A DNA stretch of 64,000 nt from an uncultured Glaciecola sp. GTDB lineage: Bacteria; Pseudomonadota; Gammaproteobacteria; Enterobacterales; Alteromonadaceae. This document shows, in pieces, positions 37,658-47,417 of this stretch (its first letter is position 1; every line of letters starts with the position of its first letter). The stretch is taken from NCBI GenBank assembly GCA_905479945.1, contig CAJQOP010000025.1, forward strand, positions 1 to 64,000, written 5' to 3'. Both the position numbers and the translations under genes were made by a program. A model generated the notes under the pieces. The model did not search any database and was not told the origin of the DNA. It saw nothing but the letters and a program-made list of their open reading frames with translations.

Positions 37658-38143
37658 ATGAAACACATTAATCAAATCAAGTTGCTGACAATGTTCGCTC
37701 TTATTCTGTTGAGTGCATCAGCGTTTTCTCATGAAAATGAGGCGGATAAAGAAGCAAAACCGACGATGTTCTCCGGTCTTGAAACACCAGCGGGAAAGAC
37801 AGTATTAGCTTTTCATAAAGCGCTCGAAACGGGTGATGCACAAACTGCCCAAAGCTTGCTCGCTGATAATGTTTTGATACTCGAGGGCAAAGGTGTTGAG
37901 AGAAGCGCGCAGGAGTATGCAAGTCATCATATGCTGTCTGATATGAAATATTTAAAAGCGATGACAATTGAGTCTATTGAACACCATGTTACTCAATACA
38001 ATGCTATAGCAATGTCGATATCAAGAAGTAGCGTAAAAGGTATCTACAAAGATAAAACCGTTGACCGAATTGGTAATGAGACCATAACGCTTGAAAAGAA
38101 AAATGATAAATGGAAAATTACGCATATACATTGGTCCAATTAA
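37658..38143 (+). CDS. NTF2-like (DUF4440/SnoaL-type) exported protein
   Basis: signal peptide; 'VLAFHKALETGDAQTAQSLLADNVLILEGKGVERSAQEYASHHM...WKITHIHWSN'. Confidence 0.85.
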   Translation: MKHINQIKLLTMFALILLSASAFSHENEADKEAKPTMFSGLETPAGKTVLAFHKALETGDAQTAQSLLADNVLILEGKGVERSAQEYASHHMLSDMKYLKAMTIESIEHHVTQYNAIAMSISRSSVKGIYKDKTVDRIGNETITLEKKNDKWKITHIHWSN

Positions 38144-38186
38144 TAGCAGATAGTTTGACTCGTCACGCAAACTAGATATTTATCGC

Positions 38187-38215
38187 TTCGTTTTCATTAC
38201 AAAAATGAAAACGAA
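38187..38215. repeat. Inverted repeat TTCGTTTTCAT/ATGAAAACGAA (11 bp perfect, 7-nt loop)
   Basis: 38187-38197 pairs with 38205-38215; no T-tract. Confidence 0.7.
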
Positions 38216-38455
38216 TGGTAACCCAATTATCATTAATGATTGATGCAGATCATTTACATCATCCGCCACCCCAGTAAACTTTTACTAGCGCTTTTTCGTC
38301 CATCGCTAACGACCCTAGATCCTTGCTTATTAGAAGTAGCGAAAAACGAGGTGCCTTACGATTGTTTAAAGCTATCGGGCTAAATAATCCCATCAACAAT
38401 TTTAGTGCTAGTGCCTGTTTGGCAGATGCTAGCAAGACATGATTAAAAGCAGGTC

Positions 38456-38486
38456 TTGACCTGTGAGCAACTCACAGGTTTACCAT
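38456..38486 (+). promoter_or_regulatory. MerR-type promoter/operator: TTGACC-N19-TACCAT with dyad ACCTGTGAG-CAA-CTCACAGGT (38459-38479)
   Basis: perfect 9-bp dyad in an extended 19-bp spacer upstream of merR and copA. Confidence 0.85.
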
Positions 38487-38558
38487 GCAGTTGTTGTTAA
38501 TGCGATCAATATTATCTCATGAATTAAATGCGTGAACAAATTGAAAAAGGAGCCTGGT

Positions 38559-38987
38559 ATGCAGGTGACAGAACTAGCCGAATTATTCAGCATAAAAAAA
38601 GACACCGTCCGATACTACACGAGGATTGGTTTATTGCGTCCGTCAAAGTCATTGGAAAATGGTTATAAATTCTATAATAGGTCTGAACAAAGTCGTCTTC
38701 GGTTCATTCTAAGCGCCCGGGATTTAGGGTTCTCGATTGATGATATAGAAAAAATATTTTCAGAGTCGGATGAGGGTAAAACACCTTGCCCAACCGTAAG
38801 GGTGTTAATTGAAAAAAGGCTGCAAGAAACCAAACAACGATTTATTGAAATGGGAGAGCTGCGAGACCGAATGCAGAGCGCAGTCAAGACTTGGGAAAAA
38901 ATGCCGGACAAAGCGCCCTGCAATAATGTCATCTGCCATTTAATCGAAGATTTCGCGCTCGCACAAAACGATACACGAAAATCCTGA
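38559..38987 (+). CDS. MerR-family metal-responsive regulator (likely start 38559 with AAGGAG RBS; ORF opens 38532)
   Basis: 'MQVTELAELFSIKKDTVRYYTRIGLLRP...YKFYNRSEQSRLRFILSARDLGFSIDDIEKIF'. Confidence 0.92.
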   Translation: MQVTELAELFSIKKDTVRYYTRIGLLRPSKSLENGYKFYNRSEQSRLRFILSARDLGFSIDDIEKIFSESDEGKTPCPTVRVLIEKRLQETKQRFIEMGELRDRMQSAVKTWEKMPDKAPCNNVICHLIEDFALAQNDTRKS

Positions 38988-39033
38988 TGTGCGGACTTAA
39001 AAGAATACCTAACCATTCTAAACGGAGGGTTTA

Positions 39034-41409
39034 ATGAGTAATACAAACAATGACGAGAGTAAGACTAAACACTCATGCTGCAACAATAAAAAAGCACCCA
39101 GCTTAGACGTGGCAGCTAATAAAGATGAGTTTCAGCAAGAGGAGGCTGACGCTTGTACCATCGTTAACGCTAATGAAAAAGAAGAACATCATTTAATTAT
39201 TGATGGTGCTAGTTGTGCTAGCTGCGTCACTAAAATTGAAAAAGCACTGCGCGCTGTCAAGGGCGTGAAAAGTGCAGATATGAACTTCGCACAACGCAGC
39301 GTAATCGTTACTGGTAACGTTAAGGGCGCAAAGCTGATTACGGCAGTTGAAATTGCCGGGTATAACGCAAAAATAGATACCAGTGGATCAGAAGAAGAAG
39401 CGCTAGACGAGAAAGAAAAAGCCGATTGGCAGTATTACAAAAAGCTCATGCGAGACATGACTATAGCGCTGTTACTCGGCGTGCCACTGATGATATATGG
39501 CCTCATGATAGGTGAGATGACGGTTAACACCACGGGAGAGCGAATTGGGTGGTTGGCGGTTGGTTTAGCAACGCTTGGCGTGATGTACTTCTCAGGCAAG
39601 CATTTCTATATTGGCGCGTGGAATTCATTAAAAAATCATTCAGCCAACATGGATACGCTCATTGCATTGGGGACGGGCACCGCGTGGATATATTCAATGG
39701 TGGTCGTTGCAGTTCCAGAATTATTGCCGCAAATGGCGCGCCATGTCTACTTTGAAGCGACCGCCATGATCATTGGTTTAATTAACCTAGGTTTAGCACT
39801 TGAAGTAAAAGCGCGCGGGAAAACCTCAGAAGCGATTAAACGATTAATTGGTTTGCAAGCCAAAACCTCACGGGTGATTAGAGATGGCAAAGATATCGAT
39901 ATCCCCATAGAAGATGTATTGCTCAACGATTTAATTCGAGTACGGCCAGGTGAAAAAATATCTGTCGATGGGCTTGTAGTGGAAGGGCATACCGCGGTTG
40001 ATGAATCCATGTTAACCGGTGAGCCTATGCCCGTTGAGAAAAGTAATGGTGACAAAGTGGTTGCTGGCACTATTAATAAATCAGGTTCAGTTGTATTTAA
40101 AGCGACGCGCGTAGGCAAAGATACTGCGCTTGCGCAAATCATCAATATGGTTAAAAGAGCGCAGAATTCTAAACCACCAATAGGGCGTTTAGCGGATGTG
40201 ATTTCAGCGTACTTTGTCCCGGTAATTATGATTATTGCGGTGCTTAGTGCGCTAGCATGGCTAAATTTTGGCCCCTCGCCAGCAGTCGCATTTGCGATTG
40301 TGTCGGCGACCACAGTGCTGATCATCGCTTGCCCCTGTGCGCTGGGGTTGGCTACACCCATGTCGGTAATGGTTGGGGTGGGTAAAGCTGCAGAAGCTGG
40401 CGTGTTGATCCGAAACGGTGAAGCGCTGCAAACAGCGTCAAAAATAACCACCATGATCCTTGATAAGACGGCCACCATCACCGAAGGTACTCCAAAGGTT
40501 ACCGACATCTTATTAGCTGAGGGGCAAGAAAGAGAGCATGTATTAATGCTTGCTGCGAGTATTGAAGCGGGCTCTGAGCATCCACTGGCAATGGCCATTG
40601 TAGAAAGCGCTAAAGAACAAGGTATTGAAGCGCGTAAAGTCAGTGCTTTCGCTTCAATTGCTGGTAAAGGCGTAGAAGCGGTACTTGATGACCGTCAGCT
40701 TTTGTTTGGTAACGAAAAGCTAATGAAAGAACGCAACATAGACATTCGAGCGTTCATAGACAGAGCTCAAACACTTGCCGAAGATGCTAAAACCCCGATG
40801 TACTTTGCTATCAACAATAGAATAGCTGCCGTAATAGCGGTCGCTGACCCCATTAAACCAGACTCGATTGAAGCTATTAAACGCCTTCAAAGCAATGGGA
40901 TCCGCATTGTTATGCTAACTGGCGATAACCGCTTAACGGCAAAAGCCATTGCGAGCACAGTAGGGATCACAGAATTTGTCGCTGAAGTCATGCCAGAGGA
41001 TAAAGCGAACAAAGTCGCCGAATTGCAGAAAGAGGGCGAAATAGTCGGCATGACCGGCGACGGTATTAATGATGCTCCTGCTCTGGCACACGCCAATGTT
41101 GGTTTCGCCATCGGCACTGGCACTGATGTCGCCATTGAGAGCGCTGATATCACACTTATGCGCGGCTCACTGCATGGTTTAGCCGATGCTATCGCAGTAA
41201 GCAAGGCGACCTTAACAAACATCAAACAGAATCTGTTTGGCGCATTTATTTACAACGTGGCAGGGGTGCCTATAGCGGCCGGTATTTTATATCCATTCTT
41301 TGGTTTATTGTTAAGCCCCATTATAGCTGGCGCTGCTATGGCCTTCTCCTCATTAACGGTAGTAACTAATGCCAATCGCCTGCGCTTTTTTAAAGCACAA
41401 GACCACTAG
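39034..41409 (+). CDS. copA: P1B-type Cu+-transporting ATPase CopA (variant DKTAT motif)
   Basis: HMA 'GASCASCV', '[11 protein letters not shown]', '[11 protein letters not shown]', 'SEHPLAMAI', '[10 protein letters not shown]', '[16 protein letters not shown]', TM7 'YN', TM8 '[16 protein letters not shown]'. Confidence 0.95.
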   Translation: MSNTNNDESKTKHSCCNNKKAPSLDVAANKDEFQQEEADACTIVNANEKEEHHLIIDGASCASCVTKIEKALRAVKGVKSADMNFAQRSVIVTGNVKGAKLITAVEIAGYNAKIDTSGSEEEALDEKEKADWQYYKKLMRDMTIALLLGVPLMIYGLMIGEMTVNTTGERIGWLAVGLATLGVMYFSGKHFYIGAWNSLKNHSANMDTLIALGTGTAWIYSMVVVAVPELLPQMARHVYFEATAMIIGLINLGLALEVKARGKTSEAIKRLIGLQAKTSRVIRDGKDIDIPIEDVLLNDLIRVRPGEKISVDGLVVEGHTAVDESMLTGEPMPVEKSNGDKVVAGTINKSGSVVFKATRVGKDTALAQIINMVKRAQNSKPPIGRLADVISAYFVPVIMIIAVLSALAWLNFGPSPAVAFAIVSATTVLIIACPCALGLATPMSVMVGVGKAAEAGVLIRNGEALQTASKITTMILDKTATITEGTPKVTDILLAEGQEREHVLMLAASIEAGSEHPLAMAIVESAKEQGIEARKVSAFASIAGKGVEAVLDDRQLLFGNEKLMKERNIDIRAFIDRAQTLAEDAKTPMYFAINNRIAAVIAVADPIKPDSIEAIKRLQSNGIRIVMLTGDNRLTAKAIASTVGITEFVAEVMPEDKANKVAELQKEGEIVGMTGDGINDAPALAHANVGFAIGTGTDVAIESADITLMRGSLHGLADAIAVSKATLTNIKQNLFGAFIYNVAGVPIAAGILYPFFGLLLSPIIAGAAMAFSSLTVVTNANRLRFFKAQDH

Positions 41410-41421
41410 GAGTATTGAATT

Positions 41422-41775
41422 ATGTTTTGGATAAATTTAGCAGGAGCGGCACTTATCGTGCTTATTGTGTGGTGGTTTTGGATTTACAAATCCGCCAGTG
41501 TCGCCATCCAAGATGGTGCTATCGAAATATTAGTAAAAGATGGCGTATATCAACCCTCGAAAATAAGGCTGCCAGCCAATCAAAAAGCAACGCTCACATT
41601 TACGAGGGTAGATTCCTCACCTTGCTCTGAGTCTTTACAAATTCCAGATTTGGATATCAATGCAATCTTGACCTTAAACAAAAAAATGACTGTAACAATA
41701 CCGCCCACAGAACCTGGACAGCACGCTTTTCACTGCCAGATGAAAATGTATGTGGGTGAGTTGATTTTCGAATGA
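41422..41775 (+). CDS. Membrane-anchored cupredoxin-domain protein
   Basis: N-term TM; 'DGVYQPSKIRLPANQKATLTFTRVDSSPCSESLQIPDL...PPTEPGQHAFHCQMKMYVGELIFE'. Confidence 0.85.
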   Translation: MFWINLAGAALIVLIVWWFWIYKSASVAIQDGAIEILVKDGVYQPSKIRLPANQKATLTFTRVDSSPCSESLQIPDLDINAILTLNKKMTVTIPPTEPGQHAFHCQMKMYVGELIFE

Positions 41776-41813
41776 GTCGCGCAATGCATAAGCATTCTTC
41801 AATTTCATAAACG

Positions 41814-41936
41814 TTGAAAAAACTGAGCGAAATTGCTGAATTTGGAGGGGAATATTTGGCTTACAAAGCACATGTGCCAATGTTTATTCCACGCATAGAG
41901 CAATGGAAGTCATTTATTAAGCAAGCCAAAATTTAA
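41814..41936 (+). pseudogene. C-terminal remnant, isoprenylcysteine/phospholipid methyltransferase-like
   Basis: frame reads '...EFGGEYLAYKAHVPMFIPRIEQWKSFIKQAKI*', stop immediately upstream; resembles the C-terminus of that family from memory. Confidence 0.5.
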
Positions 41937-42249
41937 CTGTTAGATTTTAAGTGTAATGAAAAAAGGAGAAACAAATCTTACATATAGGCTATGACGCGAC
42001 CCACTGTGACCTTGATGGTATTGAAAACATAGTGATTTAGTCTGATTGACATTCCGATGGCCAAGAAAGACGCTAAACCATTAAACACTAGCAGAAAGAT
42101 TTAACGCAAAGTGTTGCGTCGAATAGTTATTACTAGCTTTGCCATCTATGCCTTGTTAACCCAAGCATAGAATATTTTTTTCAGGCTCGTAAGGAACAAA
42201 AAATTGTCACGCTGTGATAAAAAATCATGAAATACTTTTGCCATCGCAT

Positions 42250-42386
42250 AGCGACCACAACGCAAAAGTAGTCAAACTCACGCTCAACAAATGTAGGTAA
42301 ATGTTTACCTTGTTCAGATAGGGTTTTTTTGAATTCCGGATAATGTCGTTCGACCGGTTGATATAGCAAGGTATTTTCTTGTCAAT
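42250..42386 (-). pseudogene. N-terminal remnant of an IS91-family-like transposase, frameshifted
   Basis: minus frame 'TLLYQPVERHYPEFKKTLSEQGKHLPTFVEREFDY' then a different frame 'LLRCGRYA', after which similarity ends. Confidence 0.6.
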
Positions 42387-42400
42387 GCACATCTTGATGC

Positions 42401-42829
42401 TCAGAGTTTTTGCAAACTCTGCATTATCCACTGCTTGATCTGGGATTCATTCATACCGCCCGAAATACGGTCAATTTCTTCTCCTTTGTGGAAAAAAATC
42501 AAGGTTGGAATTGAGCGAATAACCGCATCAGCAGACACTGCATGTGCGTTCTCGGTATCCACTTTGGCGAATAAAATACCATCAGATTCTTTGGCTACCC
42601 TTTCAAATGACGGCCCCATTGCCTTGCATGGTCCACACCAGCTCGCCCAAAAATCGACAATTACCGGCATATGGTTTTTCTCAACATAAGGATAAAAACT
42701 ACTGTCATCTAATTCAACAGGAGCCCCGCTATAAATAGCGTCACTGCACTTTCCGCACTTAGCTCCAATATGGGTTTTGTCTTCTGGAATGCGGTTGGTT
42801 GACGAGCAATGGGCACAAACAATATGCAT
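42401..42829 (-). CDS. trxC: Thioredoxin 2 (zinc-finger thioredoxin TrxC)
   Basis: N-term 'CAHCSSTNRIPEDKTHIGAKCGKC', active site 'FWASWCGPCKAMGPSF'. Confidence 0.94.
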   Translation of the reverse strand: MHIVCAHCSSTNRIPEDKTHIGAKCGKCSDAIYSGAPVELDDSSFYPYVEKNHMPVIVDFWASWCGPCKAMGPSFERVAKESDGILFAKVDTENAHAVSADAVIRSIPTLIFFHKGEEIDRISGGMNESQIKQWIMQSLQKL

Positions 42830-42943
42830 TGGTATTCCTTGGGTTCAAAAAAATGATAATTGACTATAAGCATTTGAATGTTGCAAATAATACAATAAAA
42901 CGCAAGAGTATGGGCCATAAACAAGAACTTATGAGACAACAAC

Positions 42944-43612
42944 ATGCTTAAATTATACGGATTCGACGTTAGTAATTATTACAACATGATCAAGTTAGCT
43001 ATGGCCCTAAAAGGAATTGAATACGAAGCCGTTATTACCTATCCCAATCAAACTCCAGAGTACTTGGCTATTTGCGCTACAGGCAAAGTACCAGCTTTGA
43101 GCACCGACGAGGGTGTGTTGGTTGAAACCAATGTGATCATGGAGTATTTGGATGAGTTGTCGCCTGAATGTCCGTTAATTTCTGGATCTGCATATGAACG
43201 CGCAAAAATTCGTGAATTGATGAAAATCGTAGAGATTTACATAGAATTGCCTGCAAGGCGCTGTCATACCGAAGCTTTCTGGGGCGTGCCTGTGCATGAA
43301 CAAACTAAGAAAGAAGTAAAACGAGCATTATTGAATGGCATTCAAGCAGTGTCACGCGCCGCATCGTTTTCACCCTACATAGCCGGTGATAAAATTAGTG
43401 CTGCAGACATCATGTTCCTATACTCGGCGAGTTTAGCCTCTTCCGTTGCGAAGAAGTTATTTGACATTGATTTACTAGCGGAAGCGCCCGGCGCGAAAGA
43501 GCTTATGGCAATACTCAAAGCGCTTCCAGAAGTACAAGTTGTTGCCAAAGATCAAGCTGCTGCTCAACCTGCTTTTAGTGCTTATTTGGCCAAAGCCTTT
43601 GCTAAACAGTAA
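42944..43612 (+). CDS. Glutathione S-transferase family protein
   Basis: 'LKLYGFDVSNYYNMIKLAMALKGIEYEAV...GKVPALSTDEGVLVETNVIMEYLDE'. Confidence 0.9.
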   Translation: MLKLYGFDVSNYYNMIKLAMALKGIEYEAVITYPNQTPEYLAICATGKVPALSTDEGVLVETNVIMEYLDELSPECPLISGSAYERAKIRELMKIVEIYIELPARRCHTEAFWGVPVHEQTKKEVKRALLNGIQAVSRAASFSPYIAGDKISAADIMFLYSASLASSVAKKLFDIDLLAEAPGAKELMAILKALPEVQVVAKDQAAAQPAFSAYLAKAFAKQ

Positions 43613-43618
43613 ACGACC

Positions 43619-44509
43619 TTAGTCTAGGACGAGTTCCGTGTTGCTAGAAAAATTTCTAGTTTGCTGTGTCATTGGGTCAATAAATTGTAATTTTTGTGCT
43701 AATAATTGCAACGGTTTGCTGTAATCATCTGGCTTACTTGGCTGTAACTCTGGATAGTAGTTATCGTTTAACAGAGGCCAGCCAAGGCTTTGCATATGCA
43801 CGCGCAGTTGATGGGTTTTTCCTGTTACAGGGTTTAGCTCGAATAGGGCTTTGTCAGCTGAACTTTTTAGACAACGAATGTGGGAATGGCTGTTGGCCAC
43901 CCCCTCAACAATATGCATCAAAAATCTAGGCTCGGTTTTCTCCAACCGATTTTTAACTTCCCATTGTTGCTTGCTCATAGCAGGCTTGTTAATCGTGCTG
44001 GCGATGGCCTGATAAGTTTTGCTAACTTCACGTGTTTCAAATAGACGGTGGTATTGCTGACGTGAATTAGGATCCATCGAAAACAATACCAAACCTGCTG
44101 TGCCTTTATCTATTCGATGAACGGCTTGCAGTTGCTGGTTGCCGGTCTTATTGCGCAAGCGATTTTGCAGACATTCCTCAATATACTTGCCACCTGGTGT
44201 TACTGGTAAAAAGTGTGGCTTATAAGCAACTAAGATTAACTCGTCCTGAAAAATAATCTGTTCTGCAAAAGGAATGATTGGCTCACTTTCAAGCTCGCGA
44301 TAATAATAAACACGTTGCTGAGCAGCAAAAAGTGTTTGTGGCTTAATTAAAGATCCATCATGCCAATGAACTTTGCCATCAGCCATTCGTTGATGCCAAA
44401 CCTCACTCGTAATCGTCGGAAACTTTAGAATAAGAAATTCCAGAACAGTGCTTACACCTGGATTGTGTTGCGGTAAGCTGAGCTTGGACGCGGATTTAGC
44501 TATAACCAT
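43619..44509 (-). CDS. RluA-family RNA pseudouridine synthase
   Basis: 'AVHRIDKGTAGLVLFSMD', 'PVTGKTHQLRVHMQSLGWPLLNDNYY'. Confidence 0.92.
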   Translation of the reverse strand: MVIAKSASKLSLPQHNPGVSTVLEFLILKFPTITSEVWHQRMADGKVHWHDGSLIKPQTLFAAQQRVYYYRELESEPIIPFAEQIIFQDELILVAYKPHFLPVTPGGKYIEECLQNRLRNKTGNQQLQAVHRIDKGTAGLVLFSMDPNSRQQYHRLFETREVSKTYQAIASTINKPAMSKQQWEVKNRLEKTEPRFLMHIVEGVANSHSHIRCLKSSADKALFELNPVTGKTHQLRVHMQSLGWPLLNDNYYPELQPSKPDDYSKPLQLLAQKLQFIDPMTQQTRNFSSNTELVLD

Positions 44510-44808
44510 ATTTGCACTCGTAGTTGACCCGATAAAAATTTTTTAAGTCTAAATTGACGGCTATAGTATATAACGTTTTGGCTTGACCAACTCGACACTT
44601 CGGCAAAGCAGAGCAGCATTGACTCAGTTTAAAGCTCGCTAATATTATTAAGTGGTCTTGTTCTCTAAAAAATTCACTATAAAATCACCCACCTTTTTGT
44701 AAAATTTACTCTGTGTAATTTTCATTGTGAAATTAGTCATAAAAATGCGCTATGCTCATTGTGTAGAAATTGCTAAGACTTAAATTGAGACACACTGGAG
44801 AATTCATT

Positions 44809-45261
44809 ATGACAATGCCAATCGCTGACACTAATCGCATCGAAATACAAAAACAAACAAATTCGCCAGAGCGAGCCATGCCTTTTTTCAATATTCGTCA
44901 GCATAAAGATTCAAATGTGCTTAACAGTTACTTCGAGCCGAGCGAAATATTAGACCAACACTTTGCATTACAAAACGGCTCGCACAAAAATGTTAAGCAA
45001 TACGTGATTTACTTCCGCCACATCATGGCATTTTTTGCAGACGGCAGTCATTGCGGTTTAGCTCAACCAAAACAATTTGTCGCTTTTGCCGGCTATAAAG
45101 ATACCCCAGAATCAATAGTGCTAAAGGAAAATAGCGTTCATGTCGAGTTAGTTCTTAATACTCGTAACAATGTAAATCAAGGTAAGAGCGTTATGCATAT
45201 TGAATTCCCTGTGCAAAGCACATTTACGTCTACTACCGATGACGATTACTTCGTTGAGTAA
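44809..45261 (+). CDS. Hypothetical protein (likely start 44809)
   Basis: intact ORF with RBS-like CTGGAG and downstream terminator; no family recognised. Confidence 0.65.
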   Translation: MTMPIADTNRIEIQKQTNSPERAMPFFNIRQHKDSNVLNSYFEPSEILDQHFALQNGSHKNVKQYVIYFRHIMAFFADGSHCGLAQPKQFVAFAGYKDTPESIVLKENSVHVELVLNTRNNVNQGKSVMHIEFPVQSTFTSTTDDDYFVE

Positions 45262-45265
45262 TATA

Positions 45266-45290
45266 TTGATAAATACTGTTGATAAATACT
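45266..45290 (+). repeat. 12-bp direct repeat TTGATAAATACT x2 (1-nt spacer)
   Basis: 45266-45277 and 45279-45290. Confidence 0.85.
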
Positions 45291-45304
45291 AATCACACAG
45301 AATA

Positions 45305-45345
45305 AGTGTAAATGACGCTTTGATAAGTCGTCATTTACACTTTTG
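45305..45345 (+). terminator. Rho-independent terminator, 13-bp perfect stem
   Basis: AGTGTAAATGACG 45305-45317 / CGTCATTTACACT 45329-45341 then TTT. Confidence 0.75.
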
Positions 45346-45483
45346 TTATTTAGACTTTTTTGATTAACTGAATGCTGATATCACCGAGCGTATTCGCCTA
45401 CCTGCTCAGCAGAATTCATCCAGTCATGCTTATATTTTCAACAAATAATACTAACATATGAAAATTAATTGAGCATTGGGCTA

Positions 45484-45924
45484 CTAGTTAACTTCATCGG
45501 AAGACTCAATCCAACTCCGTTGAACCGCCATTCTAGCAAGGAGTAATAACCCTACCGCTATTAATGCCACCAAACCCTGCATAATTAAAACGCTTACACC
45601 CATCACACTAACCGCATCAACAATCACAAATATACCGATGTTTTGCAGCACTAAACCTATAAGGGAGATCATGAATAACATCGACGCCCACGCTTTTTTA
45701 AGCAGTAACCCCGCACAGCCTATTACACCTGCAAATACCGCTAACAATGATGCATAAGACGACCACATTGGGGTGTCGGCATACATTTGCTGTTGTTCCA
45801 GGGGAAGCAAGGCAATCGCCTCGGGTGTTATCATAAAATTCATTACAACCATGGCTGCGCCAAGTAAATTCCATAGTAGTGCAATAATTGCGACAATGAT
45901 GAACCAAATAGGTGCTTTAGTCAT
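45484..45924 (-). CDS. Hypothetical four-TM membrane protein (likely start 45924)
   Basis: 'MTKAPIWFIIVAIIALLWNLLGAAMVVMNF' and further hydrophobic helices. Confidence 0.75.
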   Translation of the reverse strand: MTKAPIWFIIVAIIALLWNLLGAAMVVMNFMITPEAIALLPLEQQQMYADTPMWSSYASLLAVFAGVIGCAGLLLKKAWASMLFMISLIGLVLQNIGIFVIVDAVSVMGVSVLIMQGLVALIAVGLLLLARMAVQRSWIESSDEVN

Positions 45925-46126
45925 AGTGATCTCCAAAATTTGCTTAGCTAAATAAAAGTACTCAGCTTTTGCTGGGCTCTGAGCAAAGAATAGTGCCTTA
46001 AGCAGCAAATGTAAAAGTTATGTTATATGATGGCGTGAATACTACTTTTCTCGATGCAAGGCTATTCCCCTTTGAGAAGCGCTGTATCAATAAACCCCTT
46101 TAAACAATCCAAAAGAAGTGGAAAAC

Positions 46127-47293
46127 ATGGATACGTCAGTAGTTGATTCGTTGCTCTCTAGCTTGGTGGATGAGGGCTCAGTAGTAGGTACTTCAGCGCT
46201 AGTTTATGTAGCTGATAAAGAAGTTTACTTTGGTGCATTTGGCCAAGCAGATCGAGAAGTATCTAAACCTTGGAAGCGAGACACTTTAGTCAATATTTTC
46301 TCAATGACAAAGCCGATCACAGGCGTAACGATGATGTCATTGTATGAAGAAGGCTTATTTGATTTAGAAGCGCCACTTTCCAAGTACTTACCCGAGTATG
46401 CTGATGTAAAAGTGTTTGCAGGCTTAAATGACGATGGAACGCCAATACTTGTTGCCCCGAATCGTCCGATAAAGGTGATTGATATTTTTCGCCACACAGC
46501 CTGCTTTGGGTACGGAACGGAAGGCACACCATTAGCCGCAATTATGAATGCCAAAGCAGTTCTCGATCCGTCTAAACCACTCTCACAATTGAGTCAGGAA
46601 ACTGCAAGCATCCCTTTATTCGGACATCCTGGCGAACATTGGAAATATGGCGTAGCTGCTGATGTTCAAGCAAGATTAGCCGAAGTTGTTAGCGGCCGCC
46701 CATATGAAGAATTGGTGAAAGAGAGAGTACTCGATCCGCTTGGACTTTCGAACACGACCTACTTCGTTCCTGCTGATAAAAAATCAAGATTGTCTGCAGT
46801 GTATAATTTCAATCAGCCCGGTGTTCTAACTCGTACCCCAGATAATCAGGTATATGGTTTTAGCCCTGTAAAGCCAATTCAGATTAACGGCGGGCACGGC
46901 ATCGTTTCAACTATTGATGACTATATGCGTTTTGCTTTAATGCTACAAAATGAAGGTAGTTTGGACGGTATCCAAATACTAAAACCCGACACCATTGCTC
47001 TTATGAGCAAAGACCATCTTCCTGCAGAGGTAACTGATAAAGAATTTTTACCCTCAAAAGGACAAATGGGCTTTGGTCTTAACTTTGCTGTACGCATTGC
47101 ACCGCCAATTGATGATAACGAGCCCTTTGGTGTCACCGGAGAATTTTTCTGGGATGGCGCTGCAAGTACCTTATTTTGGGTCGACCCAACAAATGACGTA
47201 ACCGTAGTGTTTTTTACTCAGGTATTCCCTTTCAATCTAGAAATCCAAGCAAGATTCAGAAGAAAAATATATGAAGCGCTTGGTTATTGCTGA
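46127..47293 (+). CDS. Serine hydrolase, class C beta-lactamase/esterase family
   Basis: 'NIFSMTKPITGVTMMSLYEEG' SxxK motif, 'GHGIVSTIDDYMRFALML'. Confidence 0.9.
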   Translation: MDTSVVDSLLSSLVDEGSVVGTSALVYVADKEVYFGAFGQADREVSKPWKRDTLVNIFSMTKPITGVTMMSLYEEGLFDLEAPLSKYLPEYADVKVFAGLNDDGTPILVAPNRPIKVIDIFRHTACFGYGTEGTPLAAIMNAKAVLDPSKPLSQLSQETASIPLFGHPGEHWKYGVAADVQARLAEVVSGRPYEELVKERVLDPLGLSNTTYFVPADKKSRLSAVYNFNQPGVLTRTPDNQVYGFSPVKPIQINGGHGIVSTIDDYMRFALMLQNEGSLDGIQILKPDTIALMSKDHLPAEVTDKEFLPSKGQMGFGLNFAVRIAPPIDDNEPFGVTGEFFWDGAASTLFWVDPTNDVTVVFFTQVFPFNLEIQARFRRKIYEALGYC

Positions 47294-47417
47294 AACGGAA
47301 CCTAAGGTAAATATAGCAATCGATTGTTACAGTATAAGCATGTCGAAAAATGCGGAATATGCTAGAATTACAAGTGAGTACTCCTGTAGCAATCTCAGAA
47401 AATAAAGGAAATAGTAA

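Noticed and set aside
38280-38450. Frame reading 'KLLLALFRPSLTTLDPCLLEVAKNEVPYDCLKLSG' as a gene remnant
   Set aside because: No recognisable family and stops on both sides; mentioned only as part of the odd gap.
39747-40598. 283-aa minus-strand ORF opposite copA
   Set aside because: Antisense shadow of a strongly motif-supported ATPase; low-complexity Ser/Ala/Thr composition and no RBS or domain.
42225-42431. 68-aa minus ORF overlapping the trxC 3' end
   Set aside because: Overlaps trxC out of frame and covers the transposase remnant in a different frame; not coding-like.
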